A stretch of DNA of 51,083 bases from Gammaproteobacteria bacterium (lineage in GTDB: Bacteria; Pseudomonadota; Gammaproteobacteria; Pseudomonadales; Halieaceae). The stretch covers positions 1 to 51,083 of the forward strand of contig JAUIMF010000016.1 in NCBI GenBank assembly GCA_030433415.1, in the 5' to 3' direction. Below, one piece after another: positions 37,825-45,976 of the stretch; the first letter of the stretch is position 1, and each line of letters begins with the position of its first letter. Under the pieces are notes generated by a model, which had not been told where the DNA came from, did not search any database, and saw only the letters and a program-made list of their open reading frames with translations. Both the position numbers and the translations under genes were made by a program.

Positions 37825-38561
37825 CAGGACTGCGACAGCCGCTCCCAGAGCTCCCGTTTGCGTAGCGGATTCTCAAGCAGCTCCCGTGTCGAGGGCAGGA
37901 CCCGGGTTGCACAGGGCAGACTGAGGCCCTTGATCCTCGCCTGCGCCGGCTCACCCAGGCAGCACAGGGCAACGCATTGATGATCATCGAGCTGGCGACC
38001 CAGGTATCCCTGCAGCGACGCTGCGGCCTCATCAGCGCCGAGGTCAAGCTGGCCGTTGTCGTGCATCGGCCAGTCAAACTGCCCAACCCGCGCTGGCTGA
38101 GTTTTTTCGGGATGCTTCATTGCCCGGCCGATGGCTGACACCAGTTCCACCTGCTCCCGGGCAAGAACGCCGTCGCCAAGCTCTTCCAGCCAGAGCCGAT
38201 CAGCGCACACGAGCACGGCCAGTCGGAATCGCTGCGCAGCCGCACTGGGTACCTGAGGCGCTGTCTTCGCCTCGTGCTCACCATCAGCCGGCTTCTCGCC
38301 TCTGGCCGGTTTCGCACTTGCGCCTTCTCTGGGCGCAAGCATGCGTCGCAACTCTTCCGGCGCGCTCGCGCCCGCTTTGCCTCGACCTCTTGGTGAAACA
38401 TCAGGACCCGCTGCGATCGCAGTTGAGGCGGGAGCAGCAGGACGTTGTATACCGAGCCGGGCCGTCGGCGCTGCGCCGGGCAACGCGCGCCGGGTCACAT
38501 AGGTGGTAACACCCATGGCTGAAAGGTACTGCAGTCTGCGAATTTCGTGCTGGGCTGACAT
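37824..38561 (-). CDS. Divergent DNA polymerase III psi subunit (HolD-like)
   Basis: Protein of 245 residues without an obvious domain by eye, but its ends resemble HolD. The N-terminal EIRRLQYLSAMGVTTYVTRR matches the RRDWQLQQLGITQWSLRR region of E. coli psi, the segment that binds the clamp-loader collar, and the C-terminus LPSTRELLENPLRKRELWER resembles the end of psi. The middle (residues about 35-100) is a low-complexity Ala/Pro/Gly-rich insert, making the protein nearly twice as long as E. coli HolD (137). The position directly before rimI is the same as in enterics, which strongly supports the call. Psi links the clamp loader to chi and SSB. Confidence 0.65.
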   Translation of the reverse strand: MSAQHEIRRLQYLSAMGVTTYVTRRALPGAAPTARLGIQRPAAPASTAIAAGPDVSPRGRGKAGASAPEELRRMLAPREGASAKPARGEKPADGEHEAKTAPQVPSAAAQRFRLAVLVCADRLWLEELGDGVLAREQVELVSAIGRAMKHPEKTQPARVGQFDWPMHDNGQLDLGADEAAASLQGYLGRQLDDHQCVALCCLGEPAQARIKGLSLPCATRVLPSTRELLENPLRKRELWERLSQS

Positions 38562-38570
38562 GGCGCGAGT

Positions 38571-39434
38571 CTAGCACTGCCGGGGCGCACGTGGCGCACG
38601 CCAGCCGTTACGACTGAAGAAACGAAACGCCGACACGATAAACCAGCGACGGTGACGCCATCCCTTGCGCGCTGCGAAGCCACCGTGGTGCTGAATTCTC
38701 ATCGTGGGCAGATAATGAAGCTCGCCCTGGGCCGCGAGTCGCAGGCTGAGATCGAAGTCCTCGAAATACATGAAGTAGCCTTCATCAAAACCTGCTACGG
38801 CAGTAAAAGCGGAGCCGCGACAGAGCATGCAGGCCCCGCTCAGGAGCGTGACCGCAGTCGGGGTGTCGGCAAGGTCGCGATACTCATAGCGATGCATGAG
38901 CCGATCATATCGTTGCCGCAATGCTCGCCCACCGAACCCTCTCAGCAACAACACCCGTAGATTGGGATAGCGCTTGCAGAGATACTCCCGAGAGCCGTCT
39001 GGACGAGAGCAATGCGGATTGAGGGCCGCGACGGAGTTCACTGCTTCGAGGTGTTGAATCCCCTGGGCCAGGGCATCGCCCTCAAGCACCACGTCGGGAT
39101 TGAGGATCAGCAGATAATCCGCCTGCCGCGTCTGCGCACGGTTGTGGCCGCCACCAAAACCCGGGTTGTCATCTCCCAGGTCCAGTGCAACATCCATAAC
39201 CGGTGCCCAGGCAGGTCGCAAACGCTGCACCAGTGACCGCAGTCGTGCCTGGTAATCGCTGTCAGAGGCGTTGTCCCTGAGCCGTACCGTCATTGAGCCG
39301 AGCACCGCCTGGCGACGGGCTTCTTGAGCGCTGTGAGCAAGGCTGTCCAGGGCGGTTTGGAGAAGATCCAGATCACTGTTGTGCAGAACCACAGAAACGC
39401 TGAGTGTTTTTGCTGCGGGCGCTTCCGTTATCAT
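38571..39434 (-). CDS. Family 2 glycosyltransferase (rhamnosyltransferase-like)
   Basis: GT-A glycosyltransferase of 287 residues similar to the WbbL-type enzymes that build cell-surface polysaccharides. SVSVVLHNSDLDLLQTALDS starts the fold, LILNPDVVLEGDAL has the metal-binding NPD motif and FMYFEDFDLSLRLAAQGELH the ED region with the catalytic base. KGWRHRRWFIVSAFRFFSRN at the C-terminus is basic and may bind membrane. ATG 39434 lies only six bases from the divergent NRAMP-like start, so its promoter would lie within that gene. The sugar and acceptor are unknown. Confidence 0.85.
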   Translation of the reverse strand: MITEAPAAKTLSVSVVLHNSDLDLLQTALDSLAHSAQEARRQAVLGSMTVRLRDNASDSDYQARLRSLVQRLRPAWAPVMDVALDLGDDNPGFGGGHNRAQTRQADYLLILNPDVVLEGDALAQGIQHLEAVNSVAALNPHCSRPDGSREYLCKRYPNLRVLLLRGFGGRALRQRYDRLMHRYEYRDLADTPTAVTLLSGACMLCRGSAFTAVAGFDEGYFMYFEDFDLSLRLAAQGELHYLPTMRIQHHGGFAARKGWRHRRWFIVSAFRFFSRNGWRAPRAPRQC

Positions 39435-39440
39435 CGCGCG
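39429..39440 (+). promoter_or_regulatory. -10 element abutting the NRAMP-like start codon
   Basis: TATCAT (39429-39434) is followed by exactly six GC bases, CGCGCG, and then ATG 39441. The predicted transcript start is at the ATG, so the message could be leaderless; no Shine-Dalgarno sequence is seen. A weak T-rich -35 (39406-39412) is 16-17 bases upstream. Confidence 0.35.
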
Positions 39441-40688
39441 ATGGTACCAGCAGACTCCTCACATCGCAGCACCCGTCGTTCGCCCTTCGGCCCCGGCCTG
39501 CTGGTCACGGCGGCCTTCGTCGGGCCGGGTACCATTGCAACCGCGAGCAGCGTCGGCGCGGGCTTCGCCTATGCGTTGGTCTGGGCGCTGCTGTTCTCAG
39601 TCGTTGCGACCATCGTGCTGCAGGAAATGAGTGTTCGCCAGGCCATTGTCACGGGCAATGGTCTTGCGCCAACGCTGCGCGGTGCCCTGGGTAGCGGCTG
39701 GTTTGGACGCTTCACGATTCTGCTGGTCGTGCTCGCGGTGGGCGTTGGAAACGCCGCATACGAATCGGGCAATATTGCCGGCGCCGCGCTGGCCCTGGAT
39801 GGCGTTCTGCCTGGCAATAGCCAGATCTGGGCCCTGAGTATCGGAGCGATTGCGACGGCGCTGCTGTTTTTGCCGGCGTACCGTCAACTCGAGATCGTGC
39901 TGATTGCCATGGTGCTGCTGATGAGTGCGATTTTTGTACTCTGCGCCCTGTTGCTGGGGCCCGATTGGGCGGCGCTGGGCCGCGGTCTGATCAACCCAAC
40001 GATCCCCGCCGGCTCCCTGACCATGGTCATTGCCCTGATTGGCACGACTGTCGTCCCCTACAACCTGTTTCTGCAGGCCAACGCCGCCCGGGATCACTGG
40101 GCAAGCGATCCGGACCGGACCGGGGCATTGCGCGCGGCGCGCCTGGACACGGGGATTTCTGTCGTTCTCGGCGGCCTCATAACCCTCGCCATCATCAGCG
40201 CCGCAGCAATCACCTTTTATGGCAGGACCGGTGCGTTTTCCCCCCAGTCACTGGGGCAGCAACTGGAACCGGTGCTGGGACCGGCGGGCCCCCTGGTGTT
40301 CGCTGCAGGCCTATTCGCGGCCGGATTGACCAGTGCGGTGACTGCTCCCCTCGCCGCCGCCTACGCGGTGTGTGGTGCCCTGGGCTTGGACGACCGCATG
40401 CAGGGGCGGGCGTTTCGCGCGGTAGCTGTGGGCGTGGTCGTCATCGGCACTCTGTTTGCAGCGACGGGTGCTCGCCCCCTGAGCCTGATCGTGTTTGCCC
40501 AGGCCGCCAATGGCCTGTTGCTCCCGTTCGTCGCGGTGCTGCTGTTGTGGCTGATGAACCAGCGTGGTTTGCTGGGCGCGTCCGTAAATCGCTGGCCAAG
40601 CAACCTGCTGGGGGCGGCTGTTGTACTCATCGCCCTCGCCCTGAGTGGCCACAAAATCCTGTCTTTGCTGCCGTCGTCAGGTGCCTAG
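39441..40688 (+). CDS. NRAMP-like transporter lacking canonical metal ligands
   Basis: Membrane protein of 415 residues with about eleven helices and the NRAMP/MntH (APC) fold. The first-helix motif, DPGNIATD in metal transporters, reads GPGTIATA here (Gly28 and Thr31 replace the Asp and Asn ligands), and the sixth-helix motif, normally GATVMPHN, reads GTTVVPYN, so the Met ligand is Val and the His is Tyr. The rest of the fold is intact (LRAARLDTGISVVLGGLITL, FAAGLTSAVTAPLAAAYAVC). It is thus an NRAMP homologue that probably does not carry manganese or iron. The upstream frame to 39324 lies within the glycosyltransferase gene. Confidence 0.8.
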   Translation: MVPADSSHRSTRRSPFGPGLLVTAAFVGPGTIATASSVGAGFAYALVWALLFSVVATIVLQEMSVRQAIVTGNGLAPTLRGALGSGWFGRFTILLVVLAVGVGNAAYESGNIAGAALALDGVLPGNSQIWALSIGAIATALLFLPAYRQLEIVLIAMVLLMSAIFVLCALLLGPDWAALGRGLINPTIPAGSLTMVIALIGTTVVPYNLFLQANAARDHWASDPDRTGALRAARLDTGISVVLGGLITLAIISAAAITFYGRTGAFSPQSLGQQLEPVLGPAGPLVFAAGLFAAGLTSAVTAPLAAAYAVCGALGLDDRMQGRAFRAVAVGVVVIGTLFAATGARPLSLIVFAQAANGLLLPFVAVLLLWLMNQRGLLGASVNRWPSNLLGAAVVLIALALSGHKILSLLPSSGA

Positions 40689-40901
40689 CGACGGTTGTTT
40701 GTGTAAAAAATTACAATCACGCGCTATCGCCATGTTATTTATGATTATTTTCTATCATTAAGCATGTATTGTGTTAGCCTGTGTAGCACGACCTGAGCCT
40801 GTCGAGATACAGTAGGCAATGTTCAGGTAGCCAACCAGTAGGAGTGGGAGCGGTCCGGTACCGCCAGAAGAGCGGCTCGGCCATCCCCAGAGGGGACGAT
40901 A

Positions 40902-43355
40902 ATGATGAATGGCCTTCGCAGACTGCGCAGCCGGTGGTCGAGCATGGGTTCGAGACTGGGTGCGCTTACAGGTAGCGCAACGCGCACGCTGACCGTTTTG
41001 GTAATGAGTAGCCTTATCGCGGGACTCAGTGCCTGCGGTGGCGGCGGCGGTGGCGGCGGTGGCTTCCTCCCCGACAATCCTGACAGTGATCTGACCTCCT
41101 ATACGCTCTCACTTACCGTCGTTGATGAAAACGGCAATCCCACGACTCTCGTCAGCGAAACCTTCCCGGCAACCCTGCTGGTGGAAGTGCGGGAGAGCGG
41201 TGTCGACAATCCGGTGGTTTCAGGTGTTGTCGTCACGGCCACGGCAGAATTCGCCACCATCTCCCCCGACAACGGCCAGGCCCTGACCAATAGCGAGGGT
41301 ATCGCCGAACTCGAAATCCGGGCTGGCGCCACCCTGGGCGCCGACACCATCGTGGTCACCGTGGACAGCCCCGCGGGTGAAGTCACCGCTTCGATCGGCG
41401 TGGAAGTATCCGCCTCGGGCTTCACACTGGGCACCTTTGACGGCACGGCCTTCCTTTCAGGCGTGATCGGTTTGAGCTCTGACAACCTGGCTTTCCGCGG
41501 CAGCGCAGTCGTACGACTCGCGGTGGTGGACGAGCGTGGGAACACGGTGTCGGGCGTGCAGCAGATTCGCCTCAGCAGTGATTGTTCCCTGAGTGGTATC
41601 GCGGCGTTCCGTACCATCGGTGATACCAGCGACGGAACAACCACCCTCACCGTTGAAACCCTGGACGGCCTGGCAACGGCCGAGTACCTGGCCAACGACT
41701 GTGAAGACTCCGACACGTTGACCGCGACGCTGATCGATGGCGATTCAACGGCAACCGCAACGGTGACGATTGCGGGGCGCGATGCAAACTTCATCGGCTA
41801 CGTGAGTTCCGACCCCTCTGAGGGTGAAGAGGGCTCTGACCGCACCATCATCGCTCTGAAAGGCACCGGCGGACCCGGTCGCCCCGAAGTCGCGACGATC
41901 GTGTTTGAAGTACTCGAGGAATCCGTTGTACTCGAAGCGGGTGACCCGCAGCCCGGCGAACCCGGCTACCTCGACCTTGAGGCCCGCAAGCCCCTGGCCG
42001 GCATCACGGTCAACTTTGACCTGACCAACATCCTGGGTGGCATTACGCTGGTCAATACCAGTGCGGTCACCGACAGCAACGGTCTGGTCGAAGTCGAAGT
42101 ACTGTCAGGTAACGTTGCCACCTCTACCCTGGTGACCGCGACCTTTGACGCTGCGGCGGCGGGTTCCGCCAGCCAGTTGCAGACCGCCACGTCCAACCAG
42201 GTCGTGATTGGCACCGGCCTGCCAGACCAGAACTCCGTCAGCCTGTCCACGGAGCTCTTCCGCGTACCTCAGGCGCGAGACATCGACGGGATTCAGGTAG
42301 CGATCACCGTGCGCCTGGCAGACAAGTTCAACAACCCGGTCGCCGACGGCACCAGCGCCGTATTTACGACCGAGTATGGCGCCATCGACTCTTCCTGCCT
42401 GACCGGCGTTAGCAACGGTGCGCGGTACCAGTCCCTTCGGGACACCAGTATTCCGCTGCGAGGCACCTGTACCGTGCTGTGGATCAGCCAGGCGCCCCGC
42501 TTCCCCGTTTTCAATCAGGATCTGATCAAGACGACGGAAGACGACGGTATCTTCAGCTGCCCCTCTCACACGGGCTCCTTTGGCCCCTGCCCCGACGACT
42601 TCGGTGCCATTCGGGGCATGCGTAGCACGGTGACGGTCACCATCGTCGGTGAGGAGTATTTCATTGACGCCAACGGTAATGGCATCTACGACGAGGGAGA
42701 GACCTTCCAGAACCTGCCCGAAGCGTTCACGGACCACAACGAAGACGGTGTTTATACGCCTTTCGCCGGCCCGAACTGTGGCCCGCCCAGCAGCGATGAA
42801 GACTGCGCTGCCGCAGGCCTTGCAGAAGAGTTCATCGACTTTAATGGCGACGGCGACTACAGCACCAACGTGGACCCCAATACTGGCGAAGGTGTGTACA
42901 ACGGTAGCCTGTGCCCCGTCGAGGGCGATGGAGTGTACTGCAGCCGTGACCTGCTGAATGTGCGTGCGGACCTGGTGCTCACGTTGTCAGCAATCGATGG
43001 CAATCTCGAGGTACTGATTGCGAATACGCGATTCAATCCCAGAAGAGCGACGGACAGGATCACCGAAGGTGACCAGCACGTGCTGTACATTGCTGACATC
43101 TTCAACAATGCTCCGGGCGCCGGAACAACGATCAGCCTGAGCACCAGCGGTGACTGTGCCCTGCTCACCCCCGAGTCGTTCACAGTGCCGGACAGCGCGG
43201 CGCCGGGTGCGTTTGCCATTACGGCGTCGGTAGAAGGGGACGGCGGAGGTGGACAGCTGATCGTGAGTTCCGAATCACCCGATGCGGGCGGTCCCACGGT
43301 CATACGCTCCCTGCCCTGCGTAACGTCAGCGCCACCTGACCCCAACGATCTGTAG
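40902..43355 (+). CDS. Large surface-type lipoprotein with Ig-like domains and calcium-loop motifs
   Basis: Lipoprotein of 817 residues. The signal peptide ends in GLSAC (Cys45), followed at once by nine glycines (DNA 41037-41063), a flexible tether typical of outer-membrane surface lipoproteins. Then come bacterial Ig-like (invasin/Big-type) repeats, recognisable by LTVVDENGNPTTL, AVVDERGNTVSGVQQI, and VRLADKFNNPVADGTS. Three calcium-loop-like segments, DANGNGIYDEGE near residue 588, DHNEDGVYTPF near 610 and DFNGDGDYS near 645, follow. Ten or so cysteines are scattered through the C-terminal half. The start is ATG 40902 (or 40905) after GAGGGG; the preceding 213 bases are AT-rich and hold the promoter. 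Likely adhesin or structural surface protein; function inferred from domains only. Confidence 0.82.
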   Translation: MMNGLRRLRSRWSSMGSRLGALTGSATRTLTVLVMSSLIAGLSACGGGGGGGGGFLPDNPDSDLTSYTLSLTVVDENGNPTTLVSETFPATLLVEVRESGVDNPVVSGVVVTATAEFATISPDNGQALTNSEGIAELEIRAGATLGADTIVVTVDSPAGEVTASIGVEVSASGFTLGTFDGTAFLSGVIGLSSDNLAFRGSAVVRLAVVDERGNTVSGVQQIRLSSDCSLSGIAAFRTIGDTSDGTTTLTVETLDGLATAEYLANDCEDSDTLTATLIDGDSTATATVTIAGRDANFIGYVSSDPSEGEEGSDRTIIALKGTGGPGRPEVATIVFEVLEESVVLEAGDPQPGEPGYLDLEARKPLAGITVNFDLTNILGGITLVNTSAVTDSNGLVEVEVLSGNVATSTLVTATFDAAAAGSASQLQTATSNQVVIGTGLPDQNSVSLSTELFRVPQARDIDGIQVAITVRLADKFNNPVADGTSAVFTTEYGAIDSSCLTGVSNGARYQSLRDTSIPLRGTCTVLWISQAPRFPVFNQDLIKTTEDDGIFSCPSHTGSFGPCPDDFGAIRGMRSTVTVTIVGEEYFIDANGNGIYDEGETFQNLPEAFTDHNEDGVYTPFAGPNCGPPSSDEDCAAAGLAEEFIDFNGDGDYSTNVDPNTGEGVYNGSLCPVEGDGVYCSRDLLNVRADLVLTLSAIDGNLEVLIANTRFNPRRATDRITEGDQHVLYIADIFNNAPGAGTTISLSTSGDCALLTPESFTVPDSAAPGAFAITASVEGDGGGGQLIVSSESPDAGGPTVIRSLPCVTSAPPDPNDL

Positions 43356-43380
43356 GTACGATCCGGCCTACAAAAGACAA

Positions 43381-43410
43381 AAAAAGCCGCGGCATTTACC
43401 GCGGCTTTTT
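43381..43410. terminator. Bidirectional intrinsic terminator
   Basis: A perfect 12-bp inverted repeat AAAAAGCCGCGG / CCGCGGCTTTTT with the six-base loop CATTTA, with a T-run continuing downstream (TTTTTCTTTTTT) and an A-run upstream, so it can stop transcription from both the large lipoprotein gene and the convergent pectinacetylesterase-like gene. Confidence 0.95.
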
Positions 43411-43485
43411 CTTTTTTGCACTCGTTGCAGGAACTCGTGGCCAAGCATCAGTCTCAACGCCACATGGACACGATTCACTCCGGCT

Positions 43486-44613
43486 TTAATCCGATACCGA
43501 CACCCAATCATCGGTTCCACCAAGCATATCCACCACCCACTGCCGCACCGTGGTGCCGCCGACGGGTAAATCAAATTGGGCCTGAATAAACGTATGGGTA
43601 TTGCCATCGGCGATCAGGCTACGAAAACGCTCCGGATACGCCGCTTCAAGCTCCTGCATCTCGGGAATCAACTGCTCTTCGAATGCCGGGCCACCAATCA
43701 TGACAAAGAAGTCCGCAATCACCGTATCCTGTTTGGTGCTCATGAAGCCCATGCGTAGATTGTCGTCCTGTTCAAGCTGATACTTGTGCAGGTCCGTGAG
43801 ATGTCCGTCTTCGCCGATGCAGGTGTCACAGCTCGCTGGGACAAACGCGCCGGCATTCCACTCCTCGTTCAGCTGTGCACTCAGCCCCGGACGGGAAATG
43901 CCCACACCGGAATCGTTAATCAGTTCAATGGGGGTATCGGGATACAGTTTGCGCACCAGGGGAAGCGCGTAGTCCGTACCGAATCCCCCCGCACTGTTAC
44001 CCGTGAGCAATATCCGCGAGGGACTGGGGTAGGTCCGCGCAATCACGTCGACGCTCGCTGACAGGTTCTGTAACCCACGATGAAAGCGGTCTTCCGTACC
44101 GTCACCATCACTGTCAACGTTCTGATCGCCGGAAAACACCGACCCATCGCAGTAGGGCAGGTATGCCACGTTGAAGTCTGCAGCGGGATTGTCTGCATCT
44201 GCAGGGTTCAGGATGCCGAAGGTAGGCATACCGGGTGCCGCTGCCGGTGTGGCGGCACACAGGTCCGACCAGCACGCGCCTCCACCCTCGAGAAAGATCA
44301 TCAGTTCGTCGCTGCTACCGTCGCGAGTCGCCATGGTGTATTCCCCGCCCTCCAGACACAGCGGGCCATCACCGGCACCGAAGGTATGTTGGGTGATTCC
44401 TGCACCGTCCTCTTCGGACGTCATGGGCGTGAATTCGCCGAGATAGCGATCCACACCCTGATCGTAAAGCTCTTGAAACGGTACGGGCGCAGGCGCCGGC
44501 GGCGCTGGGGGAACCTCGAGTGTGTTGCTGTCTGAGCAGGCACTCAGAAACGTCGCGGTGACACTGAGAGGAACGATGCCACGATAAATCGCAGACGAGG
44601 TCTTGTAGGTCAT
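43486..44613 (-). CDS. Pectinacetylesterase/Notum-family lipoprotein esterase
   Basis: Secreted alpha/beta-hydrolase of 375 residues. The signal peptide ends in FLSAC (lipobox), followed by a Pro/Ala-rich linker (EVPPAPPAPAPVPF). The esterase motifs of the PAE/Notum family are visible: FLEGGGACWSDLCAATP (oxyanion hole), LLTGNSAGGFGTDYALPLV with the nucleophile Ser near residue 206, and ADGNTHTFIQAQ with the likely catalytic His near the C-terminus. AGGAAG is six bases before ATG 44613; the frame is open further upstream but the region is non-coding. It likely removes acetyl or acyl groups from a carbohydrate or lipid-like ester; substrate unknown. Confidence 0.83.
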   Translation of the reverse strand: MTYKTSSAIYRGIVPLSVTATFLSACSDSNTLEVPPAPPAPAPVPFQELYDQGVDRYLGEFTPMTSEEDGAGITQHTFGAGDGPLCLEGGEYTMATRDGSSDELMIFLEGGGACWSDLCAATPAAAPGMPTFGILNPADADNPAADFNVAYLPYCDGSVFSGDQNVDSDGDGTEDRFHRGLQNLSASVDVIARTYPSPSRILLTGNSAGGFGTDYALPLVRKLYPDTPIELINDSGVGISRPGLSAQLNEEWNAGAFVPASCDTCIGEDGHLTDLHKYQLEQDDNLRMGFMSTKQDTVIADFFVMIGGPAFEEQLIPEMQELEAAYPERFRSLIADGNTHTFIQAQFDLPVGGTTVRQWVVDMLGGTDDWVSVSD

Positions 44614-44683
44614 GAAGCTTCCTGAATTGTTATGGTGTGAATGTATACGGTGATGAAGGCTGATGCGGACCAGCGCGCAACGT

Positions 44684-45064
44684 TCAGCCAAACTCCGGTG
44701 CGGTCGGCGCCGCCACCGGTTTGCCGCTGTCCTTCCAGGCATCAAAGCCACCGGCAATCGACGTCACGTGCAGATAGCCCATGTCAGCCATGGTCTGCGC
44801 GGCCAACGCCGCCCGCCCGCTACTCTTGCAGTACACCACAAATTTTCTTGAACGGTCCGCAAGGGCTTCATCACCGCCGAGCATAAATTCCAGGAGCCCT
44901 CGGGGAATATTGATGGCGCCCCCAATGTGTCCATCGCGAAACTCATCGCCTTCGCGCACATCCAGTACCACATCAGCTTCGTGTACCGCTTGTTCGGCAC
45001 TGGCAATATCAACTTCGTGAACAGCGCTTTTTGCTGCGGCCACCAGATCCTGTGCTGTTTTCAT
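44684..45064 (-). CDS. Single-domain rhodanese-like protein
   Basis: Sulfurtransferase-type protein of 126 residues. VVLDVREGDEFRDGHIGGAI is the conserved first motif, and the active-site Cys is in FVVYCKSSGRAALAAQTM, with GFDAWKDSGKP near the C-terminus. The active-site loop CKSSGR fits persulfide-transferring rhodaneses. A helical N-terminal extension precedes the domain. Divergent from sfsA across 92 bases. Sulfur acceptor unknown. Confidence 0.9.
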   Translation of the reverse strand: MKTAQDLVAAAKSAVHEVDIASAEQAVHEADVVLDVREGDEFRDGHIGGAINIPRGLLEFMLGGDEALADRSRKFVVYCKSSGRAALAAQTMADMGYLHVTSIAGGFDAWKDSGKPVAAPTAPEFG

Positions 45065-45156
45065 CGATCGCTTACCTCTCTGTCGAAATCCGAAATTCTA
45101 ACGCGGTGCAACCGGTCCTGCAGCACAATTACAGCAGGACTTGATACCATGGTCCG

Positions 45157-45942
45157 GTGTATCTACCCCATACCAGCCCCCTGCTTGAAGCCACTTTTCT
45201 CGCCCGCTATGACCGATTTATCGCTCGCGTCCGACTGGGTGATCGTGAAGTCGATGCTCACTGTGTAAACACCGGCCGAATGGAGGGCCTGGTGCGCCCC
45301 GGCGCGCGAGCATGGGTATCCAAAGCGCCCGCTGAGCGTAAACGCAAATTGCATTACACGCTCGAACTACTGGAGGTTGATGGCATTGTTTCGGGGGCCA
45401 ATACGCAAACCCCCAATCGCCTTGTAGAAGCAATAGTCCAGGCCCGCCAGATACCCGGTCTGCGACGCTTTCGTGAGCTCCGGCGTGAAGTGCCCTACGG
45501 CGACGGATCTCGCGTGGACCTTTTACTCACGCAAGGCACTCGTCGGCACTACGTCGAAGTAAAGAATTGCCATCTGGTGTACCCCGATGGCGGCGCCTAT
45601 TTTCCCGATTCCGTGAGCACCCGTGCCGCCGGGCATCTACATGAGCTGGCGGAACAGGTAAGGGGCGGTGACAAGGCCACGGTGCTATTCGTTGTGCAGA
45701 GAAACGATGCGTCTGTCGTTCGCCCCAGCGATTATCACGATCCGGCGTTCGCTGAAGCGGCGCGCAACGCCCAGGCGGCGGGGGTGCGTTTTCGCGCCAT
45801 CGCCCTGGAACCCGACGCAGAAGGTTTTTACTTCACCCGAATGCTACCCGTGCACCTTGGGTGGCGGGATCCTGCACGTGTCGAGCCCTACGCACGAGAG
45901 CTCGCACCGTTCTCAGGCTGGCGACGCCGCGGCAAAAAATAA
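45157..45942 (+). CDS. sfsA: DNA-binding/sugar fermentation stimulation protein SfsA
   Basis: Protein of 261 residues of the SfsA family (E. coli 234). It has a PLLEATFLARYDRFIARVRL start, HCVNTGRMEGLVRPGARAWV, a PD-(D/E)XK nuclease-like core with RVDLLLTQGTRRHYVEVKNC (residues about 112-131), and YFPDSVSTRAAGHLHEL. In E. coli it regulates maltose genes and binds DNA; a nuclease role is suspected from the fold. The start is GTG 45157; no good ribosome binding site is seen, and the C-terminus carries a basic tail (SGWRRRGKK). Confidence 0.92.
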   Translation: MYLPHTSPLLEATFLARYDRFIARVRLGDREVDAHCVNTGRMEGLVRPGARAWVSKAPAERKRKLHYTLELLEVDGIVSGANTQTPNRLVEAIVQARQIPGLRRFRELRREVPYGDGSRVDLLLTQGTRRHYVEVKNCHLVYPDGGAYFPDSVSTRAAGHLHELAEQVRGGDKATVLFVVQRNDASVVRPSDYHDPAFAEAARNAQAAGVRFRAIALEPDAEGFYFTRMLPVHLGWRDPARVEPYARELAPFSGWRRRGKK

Positions 45943-45976
45943 CACGCATAGCGAGCCGTGAACTCGCCCATAGAAG

